In this document: piece by piece, positions 45,468 through 57,830 of the stretch
Numbering within the stretch: position 1 is the stretch's first letter
Layout: every line of letters starts with the position of its first letter
NCBI GenBank assembly: GCA_021234155.1
Contig: JAJEKV010000012.1
Coordinates: 4,221,789-4,285,788 of the forward strand
Length of the DNA: 64,000 nucleotides
Source: Isoetes taiwanensis
Lineage: Eukaryota; Streptophyta; Lycopodiopsida; Isoetales; Isoetaceae
Direction of reading: 5' to 3'
Translations under genes and position numbers: made by a program
Notes under the pieces: model-generated
Databases searched by the model: none
What the model was told of the DNA's origin: nothing
Seen by the model: the letters and a program-made list of their open reading frames with translations, nothing else

Positions 45468-47290
45468 AATCAAAGATTTCTAATACTCCTACATCTTCTA
45501 TGCTCTACAAATCTCCATTGCCAACTTGGATGTGTCCTCCTTTGCTTCCTTTGCATTCCTTCAAAAGATTTGAATTGCAAGCTATAGATTTTTCTGCTCC
45601 ACTATCTAGAATGAGAAAATTATCATCATTAACCTTTGTATCAACAGAAAAAGTTCCAAAATTCCTTACCTCATCATCATCTTTAGTTGTACCTTCCTCC
45701 AGACTTACTTCTTCTGCCACATTTGCCTCATGGATACTGCCTCTTCCCCTTCCCCTACCTCTGCCTCTAAAATTGTTGCTTGATCTTCCTCCTCTGCCTC
45801 TTCCCTTAGAACCATCCTTAGGTGTTGAGCAAGTAGAGGTATAATGCCCCCTTCCATCGCAGTTATAACAGTTTATATATTTAGACAGATTAGGGTAGTT
45901 CACCTTAATGTGTTCATACTGATTACAGTTAAAACAGGGGCCAGCCTTACCTCCTTAGCAACCATCCCTTTTATTGAACAAGATTTGACTTGTGTTATCT
46001 TCTGCACCAACTCTACTTTGTTAATTTTAGTTTTCAGCATTCTTTCAGCATCAAGTCTAGTATTTGCAATTGCCCTTATGAATATAGCAATATTACCAAG
46101 GTTAGTTACCTCTAGAAATTGCTAATCTGAGAAGAGGTTTTCTCCTCATATGTCATCAACATATAATTCTACATTTTCCTATGATTTAGCCCTCTCAGTT
46201 TTAGAACAATATTGGAGCTCACCTTGCTCATGATTATACCTTGTGCCTCTCTCAATTTTGCATTATCTTCATTGTTCACATCACCTCCATAAACTACACT
46301 TACTTCCCTAGTTTGACCACCAACTGTCTGCCCTCCATTTGTTGAAGAAGTACCTATGTTTGTAAAGAGTGCATGCTTGGAAAACAATGAAGATTGTCAT
46401 TTGCAAGGTCAAGAGAAAGAGCAAAGAGAATCTTGGAAGTCATGCATACAGACCTTTGTGGACCTTTAAATATAACAGGGATTTTAGGAAGAAGATAATT
46501 TATAACCTTTATTGATGATTATAGCAGAAAAACAAGAGTTTATTGCTTAAGGACAAAGGAGTTGGCATTTGCAGCTTTCAAGGCATTTGTAGCTGAGGTG
46601 GGGTGCTCAACAGAATAAAGAATCAAATGTGTGCATTCTAATAGAGGAGGTGAGTATCTCTCATCAAATTTTAAAACATATTGCAAAGGGATTAAGAGGC
46701 AATACACTTGTAGCTATACGCCCAAACAAAATGGAATAGCAGAAAGAAAAAACAAGAGCATGCTAAATGCAGTTAGGACTATGCTAAAATATGTTGGCCT
46801 ACCTAATTATCTCTGGGAGGAGGCAATAAAGACTAGAGTGATTCAGAATTCTAGATCTAGAGTGGTCAGGGAAAATCCTAGATCTTGGAAAATTCAAAGT
46901 ATTTGGATGTTTAGCTTACACATATATGTCTGAAGAGACTAGACTCAAACTGGACAACAGATCCATTATTACATATTTAATAGGTTATGATGAACAATCA
47001 AAGGGATTCAAAGTGTGTAATCCTGCAAACAGAAAGGCCATAGTCCACAGAGATGTTAAGTTATGGAAAAGGATGTGTACAAACCAAGAATGGGTGAATC
47101 AAATCACAAGAAAGATACAAAGAAAGTTAACACAAAGGAAAAATTTAATGAGGCAAATGACTCTGAGGATGAAGATCAGACAGATAAAGAGGATGAAGAA
47201 CAAGACAATAATGGCAGTGAATATATGAGAGAAGATACACCCATAATACCAATTGTACCAGAGGTCACAGAAGAAAAACCAAAAAGTCAA
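45081..47290 (+). pseudogene. Copia polyprotein remnants with an inverted gag-protease segment (copy 1)
   Basis: Plus strand: gag N-terminus EVLKGDSSFQVWKEKVKNVL and EDLWDLIELP (about 45140-45240). Minus strand (46390-45475): gag middle (NIAIFIRAIANTRLDAERML), CCHC knuckle CYNCDGRGHYTSTC, an RG-rich linker, and protease with LILDSGAEKSIACN (45903-45505). Plus strand again (46430-47280): integrase core with GPLNITGILG, FIDDYSRKTRVY, YTPKQNGIAERKNKSML, then LPNYLWEEAI. So the middle third is flipped relative to both flanks. Stops and frameshifts are present throughout; no function is expected. The same inverted arrangement exists at 51781-58293. A (CTAT)n microsatellite marks one inversion edge. 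Confidence 0.85.
45409..45467 (+). repeat. (CTAT)n microsatellite
   Basis: About 14 uninterrupted CTAT units at the plus/minus junction of the inverted Copia segment. Likely length-polymorphic. Confidence 0.95.
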
Positions 47291-47297
47291 AGGCTTA

Positions 47298-48475
47298 GGG
47301 AAGGAAGGAAGGAAGGAAGGAAGGTACTTTTATCGTCCACGGAGACCAATCGGTCTATGGGACCCAATACAAAAACGCAGCAAGCGGATTACTGCCCGGA
47401 TTAAAAAAACCCCCGCCCCGAAGGGTTTTCGAGGGAAAACCGTGGCGAAAAATCACTGGCGACAAACTAACATACAAAATGCGTAAACACCCAAATATAT
47501 AAATATGCACCGCACCCAGCGTTTAATCGCCGAAGCAGCCAAAGGGGCGAGGTGACCTCGCAGTCCGGTACCTCACGAATATACGACCCGAGGCACGCAT
47601 CGACGGCGGTGTTCATCAAAGAAAATGTAAGGGCAAGTCCGGCCGTACTAAGGGGAGTGATCCGCCCTGGATCCGATTGAGCCGGGCATCTCTGGAAAGT
47701 GTGAGACTCATCCTCAATGGCACCCGTTTGGCAAAGCCCGCCGAGCATGTCTGGCCAATCCCAATCCACCGCCTTTGTCTCGATCACGAAGATGGTGGGC
47801 ACAATGTGGCGAATGGAGGCAATGAGTCTCGCTTTTTTTCGAGGCATTTGGAACGCAGTAGAGTGTGGGCCCCGGCTAACACGGGTTGATGTGCTCCTTG
47901 TAATGGGCCATTTTGACCTGCTCTAGGAGCGCCGGGGTCCCGAGCTTGCCAAGGAAACAAAGCGTCTAGGTACTCCCCGTTATCACGATCGGCCGGCCGT
48001 GTCCACCGCATGCATCATCGTGCTCCTGCCGCGTTCCATCTGGCGAACCATTGATCTCTCTTACCCCTCCAACAGGCCTAAGCCGCCTGCCGGACTCATT
48101 GCCACAAGTGTAAGCAAAGCGGAGGAGCCTAGCATCACCCATAGTAACCACTTTAAAAATAGACGATGTGTCTATCAAAAGCTGCCCGCTGAAGCGTAAG
48201 AATCCGATTTCTACGCAGCCGAATCGATAGGGAACTCAAGGTTTCACCCCAAGTGCGTGCCAAAAATGCCTTCGCACCTGCTCCAAGTCATTCCATGTCG
48301 CCAAAGAGATCCATCGGGCCCCAAATGTCGACCGTCTGAAGGGCAGGCTCGACCGGTGCGGAAACGATGTGGACCATGGCCCCAATCATAGAGCTACGGT
48401 GATGCTGGTATCAGATTCGCATCACCACCCATAGCCGGATAGACGCGCCTCCAGAAAGCGAAGGGAACTCCACCC
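47298..48475 (-). mobile_element. 3' part of a LINE inserted in Copia copy 1
   Basis: A (GGAA)n run at 47298-47324 is the simple-sequence tail (CCTT on the minus strand). Above it, minus-strand frames show LINE C-terminal features: a Zn-binding RT tail GLCQTGAIEDESHTFQRCP (about 47740-47680), and upstream IDTSSIFKVVTMGDARLLRFA and similar pieces (48178-47984). The sequence is GC-rich compared with its surroundings and is frameshifted. The 5' part is missing. The Copia reading (EEKPKSQRL) stops at the tail and resumes near 49165. Confidence 0.65.
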
Positions 48476-49165
48476 TAGATACTTGTAGGTGGGCGGACGT
48501 CCACGCTATCCCCCGATATGTGAGTCAAAGGGGAGGCATGGGGTGACGTGAAGAGGAGAAGATCAGGTTGACGTAGAAAAATATGGGAGAGAAAAAGATG
48601 GCAGAAATAACAGACTGCATGCTCAAAAGGAAAAAATAGGTGAAGTCTTAATATGTAGAAAAATAACAAGGTGTTCCACGGGGATTTGATATGGATATTA
48701 AAATAACAATTTCTGAAACCATAGACCATATATCCCTAAAACAATTGAATAAGTTGTTATAAAAAAAAACGTAGATTCAAAATAAAAGATAATCACATTA
48801 CCTCAATGGGTATATTGGTTAAAGTAGTCTTATTAGGATATTGAGTTATTTTGGTAGAGGTTTGAGCTCCCGTATTTCATATTCTAAAATCTTAGGCAAA
48901 GCCGTATAGAGGTTCGATATTCCCTCAAAATCTTAGGCGAAATCGTATTTCATATTTCAAAATCATAGGCGCCTCCAATCATAGATGACCATAAGTGAAA
49001 CGAGAGGTGCTCAGAGGCCTCAACATATGATTTGGGCCGTAGGATCGATGAATCCGACGACTGTGGTAGTCCAGGGTGCACCTCGTTTAAAATCAGCATA
49101 CGATCTGGGCCGTAGGATCGACGAATCCGACGACTATGGTAGTCCAGGGTGCACCTCGTTTAAAA
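48476..49165 (-). repeat. Repeat family R3, minus-oriented copy with a duplicated end
   Basis: This stretch is the reverse complement of 59760-60260: both share CCATAGACCATATATCCC-like, TTGAGCTCCCGTATTTCATA, TTCGATATTCC and a terminal module with GGGCCGTAGGATCGA, CCGACGACT and GTCCAGGGTGCACCTCG. The terminal module is present twice here (about 48987-49080 and 49090-49165). No protein is encoded. Confidence 0.75.
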
Positions 49166-49330
49166 TATGTAGCAGAAACTGAGGTACCAGAAACTTTTGA
49201 AGAAGCAGTGACTAGCTTAGATGCCAATAAATGGAGAGAAGCAATAAATGATGAGATGAACGCTTTTCAAATAAATCTATGAGTTAGTTGACATACCAAA
49301 AGGAAAACATATTGTGGGAAAATAAAGGAT
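49166..49330 (+). pseudogene. Copia reverse-transcriptase N-terminal fragment (copy 1 continued)
   Basis: Reads EVPETFEEAVTSLDANKWREA followed by INDEMNAF; the P-x-T-x-x-E-A, W-x-x-A and E-(M/E) pattern opens the Copia RT region. It follows the integrase block of the same element across the LINE and R3 insertions. A stop occurs shortly after and the palm motifs are absent. Confidence 0.7.
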
Positions 49331-49840
49331 GATCATTTGGAATGGTTCACACTTAGTAAACTGGAGTTCAGTTTCAAGGCCTAAGAAAATTGGGGGTCTA
49401 GGGTGCAAAAATTTTCATTTACAGCTTGCTTTTTGGGAGGGAAATATATTTGGAGAACTATTATGGGAAATAAATCTCCTTCCTCTCAATTCATTGCTCA
49501 TTGGCTTAACATTTCTTATCCCTCAGGTCATCCCTCAATTAAGCATTCCCTTCCTGAATTTGCTTTTGTTGATATTCATCCTACTCCAAACACTTCTCCT
49601 ATGATGAGGAATTTGATCATGGCCTGGAATAAAATTCATCCTGTTCTTCAGAGAAATAATTTATCTGATGCTACTATGAGCACAAATCTTTTCTGGTCAC
49701 CTATTTTTCTGACCACCTATCATATCTTGGACTGCTCTGAAATCTGTGCTTAAAGGTTCCTCTACTGACAGGAAAATCTATGCTCATTTCAATATTATTC
49801 TGGCTCCTTTTAATAATTTTTATGATTACAATAACTCGAT
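49329..49840 (+). pseudogene. LINE C-terminal fragment
   Basis: One frame reads SHLVNWSSVSRPKKIGGLG then CKNFHLQLAFW, the conserved W-x-x-(V/I)-C-x-P-K-x-x-G-G-L-G region C-terminal to LINE RT domains. The reading then shifts to another frame (YIWRTIMGNKSPSSQFIAHW, plus strand). No polyA tail is visible before the X repeat begins at 49847. Inactive. Confidence 0.75.
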
Positions 49841-49846
49841 GGGATG

Positions 49847-51765
49847 ATTTGCATATGGACTTGTTGCTATATGAACAACCTTTAAGCATTATCCTCTCTT
49901 ATGAACTTGCACTTTAATTGCTCTCAAAATTTAACCAGAGGGAATCTGTTGATTGCTATATTCGCTAAAGCTAATCATCAAGCAGATTAGGCACTGGGAA
50001 AAGCACATGGGTGGATCTACAAGGGAAACAGGGGTGTGGCAGATCTGAGTATGCGAATCCGCATCTGGTTTTGAGCTGAATCAAAAAACTTTGGGGTGCT
50101 TAGGTGTCGTGCAAAGGAGAGGATTCTTCCAACGAAAAAAATAAAATGTCGAGGTATCGCTGTCTCTTTGGGGCAGTTCTCCTTCCTCCTCACTTGCTTT
50201 GTAACATTACCATTCTTTTAATATATTGACGACACAGTTCTTCAAAAAAAAAAATGTGTGGAACAAAATTTCTCAACAAAACTCACAAAGATTCGCTTAT
50301 GAGTATTTCCCTGAATGTTTGGATGGCAAATTCCATATATCCCATGTTATCAGTAAGGCGAATTCCGCAAGTTCTTTCGTGAGGGACGAGATCCAGACTC
50401 TTCCTCCACTTTTTGTTCGGTCTCACCATAAAGGAGAGGGTAGACCCCAAGAAATGGAGCCAAAAAAACCCGCTGAGGCAGCCTCTCTCGGTTGCGCTTC
50501 TTCAAAAGGTCATACCATAATGCCCCACCTTTGAAGCACGATTCCCCTGTCTAACCATTGGATCGTTGAAACAATACCATGCTACGAGGATGTCCAAGAA
50601 AATTCAAGATCGAGTTGCCATAAATTATCAAACTGTGAAGCGTCCTGCAGGCTACTTAGGTAGAATTCTAATTGTTTTATCGTTTGCACGTGATGGACTC
50701 TTCAACCGACTTTGCCATATTGTTTGGAACACCAAAATTATCCTAGGGACCAATTGATACGATATATTTTGCCAAATAAGAAAACGGGCACCTCATCAAG
50801 CAGTTAGCAGCCACAATATAGGCTAATTGACTTATGGATGTTGAACTCCAAACTTAATACATTTCTTGGTCAATGGGTGGTCTTTTTCCTGGTCTCTAGA
50901 GTAAAGGTGACGTTTCGGGTCCATTTACATAACCAATTTGCAATTCCAAATTGGAGAAGTCATCCTTCCATCTTCAGGGTCTCAAGAGAAGATTTTTTAT
51001 TCCATCTCCAGGGCCTCCAAAGAAGATTTTTGAGAAAATGCTGCTTTCACGGGATTTTAAGGATCTATCTTTTAGAATCAAGATCCTCTCCCCTATATGA
51101 TAACAGTGCATTATCCTGGTCGAATCTGATATAGGCAAAGGTGCCATAACACACATCATCTATGCAGACTATTGTTAAGTAGGCGATCTGGCACCCTTCC
51201 CTATGTCAAACAACTTTGGAAGTTTGTGTTGTGGCCCCAACATATGAGAGATGGACTATGAAAACTCCATCAGGCAGTCTTTTCCAGCTGCATTTTTTTG
51301 AAAGGTCATATGCTAATGCCCACACACCCCGAGCTCGGTTTCTATATTAGACCCTTGTATCCTCGATTCATGTACTATGCTGCGAGTAGGTCCGAGGAAA
51401 TCCATGATGGGGCCGACAGAAGTTACTAAATCGTGAAGCGTCAAACGCGCTATTTGGTAGAGTTTTAATTGTTCTACCTTTGGAGCAAGAGAGAAAATAC
51501 ATCATATCAATTGGGGACTTATATTGGCTAACACATTAATAGTTCTTCAATACAACAGGCAGTAGAGCTTGAACATGATGATTAAGCTCTAGTCACATGA
51601 TATACCAAGCACAGATGTTCAAGATTATTATGCAGAAGCTGAAGGAAAATATCAGTATATAGTGCACTAGTTGCACTATTGAATTACTAGATTAAATGTT
51701 ATTTAATATAAGTGCAATGGAGCCAATAATGTTTTGAAATTAACTCGGCTCCATAGAGATCGTAC
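49847..51765 (+). repeat. Repeat X, copy 2
   Basis: Collinear with 42496-44390. It differs by a 102-bp LINE-tail insertion at 50149-50250 and several small indels. It is followed directly by the inverted gag segment of Copia copy 2. Confidence 0.75.
50149..50250 (+). mobile_element. Severely 5'-truncated LINE 3' end with poly(A) and target duplication
   Basis: Relative to repeat X copy 1 there is an extra block starting TCGAGGTATCGCTGTCTC and ending in an AATATATTGACGACACAGTT stretch plus an A-run, like plant L1 3' UTRs. It is flanked by AAAATG on both sides (50143-50148 and 50251-50256), whereas copy 1 has a single AAAATG. This is target-primed insertion of about 100 bp. Confidence 0.8.
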
Positions 51766-51780
51766 TTGGCACCATAAGAT

Positions 51781-52359
51781 TTGACTTGCTTTATCTTCTT
51801 CAGCAACTCTACTTTGTCAATTTCAGTTTCTTTCAGCATCAAGTCTAGTCTTTGCAATTGCCCTTATGAATATAGCAATATTACCAAGGTTAGTTACCCC
51901 TCTGGAAATTGCAAGTACCTGTTGTTGCTGAGTGTACATCGCCCCAGCCCTTATCATTCACATTCTTTTTATCCACCAGTTTTAACCTTCTCAACTCGTT
52001 CTCAAGAACATCAATCTGAGAAGAGGTTTTCTCCTGATATGTCATCAACATATAATTCTACATTTTCCTATGATGCATCCCTCTCAGTTTTAGAACAATA
52101 TTGGAGCTTACCTTGCTCATGATTATATCTTGTGCCTCTCTCAATTTTGCATTATCTTCGTTGTTCATATCACCTCCAGAAACTACATTTACTTCCCTGG
52201 TTTGACCGCCAACTGTCTGCTCTCCAATTGTTGAATAACTACCTGTGTTTGTAAAGGGTGCATGCTTGGAAAACAATGTAGATTATCATTTCAATGTCAA
52301 GAGAAAGAGCAAAGAGAATCTTGGAAGTCATGCATACAGACCTTGTGGACCTTTAAATA
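51781..52359. pseudogene. Copia copy 2: inverted gag piece and start of the integrase flank
   Basis: Parallels 45995-46480 nearly base for base. The minus-strand frame at 52276-52058 (REVNVVSGGDMNNEDNAKL, SKVSSNIVLKLRG) matches 46387-46169. Copy 2 has about 116 bp near 51910-52020 that copy 1 lacks. It ends at CTTTAAATA, where the Helitron enters. Confidence 0.8.
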
Positions 52360-55141
52360 TCCTATCGGTTTTTCCGTCAAGTGAAAAACTTTTTAGATTT
52401 TTTTTTTCAGATTGATTTTCTAAGGTTGTGGGATTTTTTTATCGCCGCTAAAAACTTCCGTTCGCCAAAAATTGGGCAGTCGAGTGGAGTATGATTCCGA
52501 AATGCAAAAAATAGAGGCGGTGCATGTTGGTTGGCCAGATTTGGTGGAAGACGCGTGGTTAACACTGGCATGCACCGAGAATGTTGTTTAATCCATGCCC
52601 GACTCCAAATTTGATATGGCAGTTTTGAGCCATATCCATTTTGTCGCTGTTAGTTTTGGTTATGGCGCTAGGTTTTTGCATCATGCTCTGCCGATCTCTC
52701 ATTGTGGAGATTTTCAATTGGCACAAACACCTGGGGTATGTAACAGCATCTCGCAAGTCTTCTATTGCTTTTATAGTCTAAAAACCACAGATTTCTTTGT
52801 TTGGGGACGATGGGTCTTACTTATCCATTTCCAATTTTTGGCAGCAGACAGCAAGGATGAAAGACGTGGTGTCAAGCATCTTGGCCGCTTTGATTTGCAT
52901 TGAAAACAAAATTGCATCTTGCAAGCAAGCCCCCATCGTTCTGCAGGTAGAGCTTCCTTTGTTCTTTCTGTTTTTCTGTAGCATGATATAAATTTTAAAT
53001 GATCTTCTTGCTTTCAAGTGTCTGTTGGGTGTCTGGAAAGTCGAATATGTTTCTTCTGCTAGAAGCTCTAAGCAGGTTTTCGAAGGTCACATCAGGGTTT
53101 TAGAAGCTCAAATATCTTATGGGTTCCTAAATTTTGTTGAGGAACTGTGGTGATCGACTGTATCTGTGGTTGGAAACTTCTTGCCAGAAATAGCTCTCTA
53201 AACTTTGGGATTTGTGGAGCGTTGGACTCAGCTTTCTAGGTCGTTTTGCAAGGCACGGCCAGATGCATGCACGCAACTTACATTTCGGGTTAGATCTTTA
53301 CTACACTGGCTTTGGCTCTTTACTGGAGGCAACACATGCAGAAGCAAAGCACTTCATGTTTTTCTTTAGCTATGCTGGGATGACTTTTTCTGGGATCTTT
53401 AAGTGATAGATAGAGTGATAGGGTCAATTTGGATGAACAGGTTGATCTGTAAATAGGACAATTTTGACTTTTGGAAGTAGACATCAATATGTTACGATTC
53501 TTGGAGATGGGCTGTTGTTTACAGGATTGGAATTGCAAGGACTGGAGAATTGTGGCATATTTTATTTGGATGTGATCCTTTTCTGACACCAGAGCAATAT
53601 ACATGACATGCATGCACGAGACCTTTGTTATTTCAGTATGAGGGCTGAACAATTAATCCAACCAATTACTTAGTTTACTTCTATCATGGGATCACGATGG
53701 AAAGGGCTGCAACCTTTTCTCTACTTTTTGCTTTTCCAAACCTTTCTCATTATGTAAATACAATAATATAGATCCATCTTGATTGCTGATACTAAGTAGA
53801 ATATTAGCAGGTCATGTGTTATCCTAGACATGAGCAGGATGATGTTATTTGGCTGTGCATAAATGTTATAAGTTTGGGTTTACAATTTCATTGTTGAAAA
53901 GAAAAGCAATACTTTAGGCACAAGATATTATGCTTAGATCCACGAAAGATGAAGATAAAGATACACAATAAGTTTCTATTTGCTGGACGCATCTATTTTT
54001 TCTTTCTGAGCTTTTTGTGTACATTCTGATCTATATGCTTTCACTTGGCAGATTCTTTAAATGGATTTTATTGTGGAGTCAATTTGTTGCAGGATTTTTC
54101 AATGTCTACATGGCTGGCTGCTGCAAGATTGGCCTAACCATCTCCAAATCTGGCTCCTAAGCCTTATTATCTCAAGCAATGCTTTCGTTTCTCACCTAGC
54201 TGAAGAAGAGGTACTTCAACTGTTCTTGAAACTGGACAGAGTACAGATAATTATTGTGCTGTCAAAGTTGTAGATCCTAATTTGGTAGTATAATCTATGG
54301 AGTACTTTACAATGTATTGCTCTGCTTATGTTATAAAGATTGATCATTTTCACTGTGTGAATTTTTTATCCAAGTTACAGGCATCTATTGCCAGATTGGT
54401 GTCATTGTGACGCGTGCATGCATTTTTTTACTTGCTCAGATGAATGATGTTACAGATTCCCATGTCCACATAACCTTAGGGCTACAAGATATCTAACATA
54501 ACCACATCTAATTCTACAACAGGTAGATAGTATTTCAACAAGAATTTAGTTCCATCATTCGGCTGCGACCAAAAGACCACCTTCACTGCCTTAGACTCCA
54601 AGGGCTCTTCTCATGGATCTACCAACCATCATGGTTTTGGAATGGGATTCTGCTATTACTGTAGAGTTCTGATGGGTGTTTCAGCCAGTGCAAATTTAGG
54701 TTTAGATTTCTACGAGCGACCGTATTTGTTTTGTTGTTTTTTAAGTTCTATATGTGGATTCTTAATTTAGAACTCAAAAGACAAAGGGTAACACTACATG
54801 ATAGTTTTTTTGAATGCAAATGAAGACATGTTTATCTATTCAAGGTAGTTGAATGCAAACAAGATTGATAAAGACATGTCTGTACTTTTAGTTTTAAGGA
54901 AGTTTAATTGATAAAATTGAGGCTTCTTATTGTTAGCAACTCCATACTGATGCTGCAATGTCATATATAAAATTTTGTATGTCTTAACCACCTTTACTTT
55001 TGCTTGAAATGGCCGCCATGCCAGAATGCATGCTGAGCTTCTATCTAATATGATCTATCTACAGCTCTATGAAGTTGCTTCTATTACATTCATTACAATC
55101 GCTATTGCTGTGCATCAATTGCTTGCCTAAAAATTGCATTT

Positions 55142-55241
55142 CTTTGACAGATAAAAAAGTTATTCAGAGGATTGTTCTTTAGAATCAAAGCTAGAAGGCA
55201 TTCGTGAAGAAATAAAGTTTTCCAATGCAATGGCTAGAAGG
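55142..55241 (+). other. Exon-like segment inside the Helitron
   Basis: After TTTGACAG, one frame reads EDCSLESKLEGIREEIKFSN followed by AMAR, up to AAG/GTATTT, a usable donor. The amphipathic composition looks like real protein, but neighbouring exons could not be linked and the family is unknown. It may be captured host sequence. Confidence 0.3.
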
Positions 55242-56056
55242 TATTTGCATTATGCCCATGCAGTGTACTTGAGCAATGAGAGAGCATAAGGTTGATAGTC
55301 CAGTTTATGCTATGCAGGTTTAGGAGGTTTTCGATTTATTCCATGTTCCTTTATGGCTTTTATTATTATTGTTATACATCTATCTGTATTCCTGTTTCAA
55401 AATCAGACCACCCATATTCTTTTCTTGCTTCTGTTATTGTTAGTATAGTTTATTCAAATGGTTGCCCTATGATTACTTGAAGGTCTATTTGTCTCAAATA
55501 TAAGGTGTACGAATGTGTGTGTATGAGAAGAATTTCATCTTCTCATGAATCTCATCTTCTCATGAATCTACATGCTTTTGGGAGAAGCCCAGAATTTAGG
55601 AGAAGAATTTCATGTTCATGAACCTCATGATTTTGGAAGAAGCCCAAAATTTTGGAACATTTGCAAACTGGTCCATTGTGCACAAATTGAGATAAAAATA
55701 CGATGGGTGGAGCTAAATTAACTAATGGGCTATCAGGAATGACTGGTGCATCTGTAGCTATTCTTGCAATGGGATCCTCTTTGATAGTTTCGTTCCATTA
55801 ATATTGTATTTGGCACCATCATAAAATATGTCATTCTTGCATTTCTTTTGTTCCATTGTTATTGTGTTTGGTGCCATCATACATGTATGATTTCTACAAA
55901 TGTCTGAATAAACTTCTGCCCCTGTAGATGGCAATGCAGCCTTATTGGACGAATTATTTTGAGCAAATGGATCTGGTACACCCATTTGATATTCAAGATT
56001 GTCCTTGAGTATCTGTTTGTTTTTTCAATATATGTAACAATATGTGGGTATGTGTA

Positions 56057-56460
56057 GGTGTTCCATGGATTCCACATATCGTATTTGTTGGGTAAGTGTG
56101 TCATTATTCATCTAAATTGTATTACTTCACCCACCATCTGGATGGATTATAGTTGAGTAAACTATGTCTTGATAAATGAGATTCCAATGTTACCTTGCCT
56201 ATATCAGCCTATGAACAATATCTACTGATGTTGAGATGATTCAAAGCATTATCAATTCCACAGACCATATTTGTTGGATGAGTATGCCATCATTCGGTCA
56301 GATTATATTTATTTTACTATCTTGATGCATTATAGATGATGAACTAACCTATGCCTTGGTAAATGAGATTCAAATGTTACCTTATATCTGCCACCCTTGG
56401 TAAACGAGATTCAAATGTTACCTTATATTTGCCGCTGAACAATATTTAAAAATGATATTG
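56057..56460 (+). repeat. Diverged tandem duplication inside the Helitron
   Basis: A block of about 190 bp starting TTCCA(T/C)...CATA and containing ATTTGTTGG.T.AGT.TG.CAT, GGATTATAG-like and AAATGAGATTC.AATGTTACC is present twice, and the second copy repeats its last 50 bp or so (GGTAAA.GAGATTCAAATG). Non-coding. Confidence 0.65.
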
Positions 56461-56544
56461 ATAATTGATGATCCAAAGCCAAACTAAGTTTAGTGACAAG
56501 CATAATTGTGCAATTGTAGTATTTACTGATTGATGCTCACGCCA

Positions 56545-56625
56545 TTTCAAACCCTCGAGTCCATTAGGCCATTAGGTTAACACAACTTGGAGTCCATTAG
56601 GCCACTGGGTTAACACAACTTAGAG
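56545..56625 (+). repeat. Short tandem duplication (about 38-bp unit)
   Basis: GAGTCCATTAGGCCA followed by TTAGGTTAACACAACTT or CTGGGTTAACACAACTT, two units in a row. Confidence 0.75.
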
Positions 56626-57802
56626 TTTCTGCTGAACATGCATAGTATATCAATTTCATGTTAAATCATATCACTACGAAGGAGACTATACTTTAGATGG
56701 TTGTCTTATCTAATCATGTTGATGTTGGTCTCCTATAAAAATGTTGCATAGCATATCATAAATAGGGGCATCGAGAGTGGTTGGTTTTTGCAAGAGTGAA
56801 GTGGTTGGATTTTGTGACAGTTCAAATAGCTTCCATCAAGGATACTCTGTTCAAGGTGTTTCCTTTTCTTTCGGCTTACAAATGACCTGGTTCCTATCCA
56901 TTGGATAGCCCATCAAGAATGACATGCCTTCTTATGCATGGGCCAAATTAACATGGTACCCTTCCAACCAAAGCTTATTGGGTAGTTTAGACATTATTCG
57001 ACATCTTGAACAAAGTCCTAGGGATCTAAATCCTAACCTTCCAACCATGTTATGCTACTAATTATCAACAAAAACATGATTTTGTAGTCAGTGGTGTAAC
57101 AACTACCAAGCCCAATCCTCTTTTAGATTTAGCAAGCTATTGTACACGTCTACAAATTAAAAGCAACCTACAACCAAAAAAAGAAATAGAAAACCCTTCA
57201 TTCTACGAGAGAACAAATTATAATTTTATTATCTCTATTTGCATTCATCTTTTTCTTAAAGATTGTGACATATTGCTATATTTTAGACAGCTCGGTCAAA
57301 TTGACGTCAACACAGATCAACATTTCTTTTCCAAACTGTGAGCAAATTTCCTACACCAGAAGAACGCAATACCCAATGGACATGTCACACTATTTCATAA
57401 GCATGTTTCTAACCATAATGAGAACGTGTACATCCAAATTCAACATATTGAGCATGTTTCTAAAAATCTATTGATTGCCAAAAAATACATTGAACGTTCC
57501 ACCCAACTCTGTCCAATTATCTTCACAATTCAATTTATCTTCGCATGACACATTTAATTGTATCAAACATTCCAGTCACATTCTTCTAAACACTTTTATT
57601 ATTTCAATTAATAAACATCGTTGCCAAAACCATCAACCCCCAACTATGGTGCATCGTGAAAATACTCCTACTTTTCAAACTGATTGTCCCTTTTACACTA
57701 CACCAGCAGCACCTAACCATAACATCATCTCCATAAAAATTACCACACAAACAAAGATACACCGCAATAATGAAACAACCACCCCTTCAAATCGCTACTA
57801 AA

Positions 57803-57830
57803 GCCCGGCAACGCCGGGCACCATAACTAG
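57803..57830 (+). other. Helitron 3' terminus: hairpin and CTAG
   Basis: GCCCGGC pairs with GCCGGGC around AAC, then 11 bases run to CTAG at 57827-57830. The arrangement is canonical for plant Helitrons and acts as the rolling-circle terminator signal. Confidence 0.9.

Larger units (their letters stand above)
52360..57830 (+). mobile_element. Complete non-autonomous Helitron (5,471 bp), exact ends known
   Basis: The left end is TCCTATCGG after host ...TTAAATA; the right end is CATAACTAG before host TAACAGG. Copia copy 1 carries the uninterrupted site (TTTAAATATAACAGGG, about 46467-46482), so the insertion lies precisely between A and T, the Helitron target rule. Termini fit the class: 5' TC, 3' CTAG, with a 7-bp hairpin (57803-57819) 11 bases before the end. 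No Rep or helicase motif was found inside, so it must have moved in trans. The interior holds exon-like scraps (for example 54094-54211 and 55142-55241, each after a CAG acceptor-like site), tandem duplications at about 56057-56460 and 56545-56625, and otherwise AT-rich DNA. Captured host sequence is likely but no donor gene was recognised. Confidence 0.9.

Noticed and set aside
47677-48199. Plus-strand ORFs in the GC-rich block
   Set aside because: Antisense to the minus-strand LINE C-terminal frames, which carry the Zn-binding pattern.
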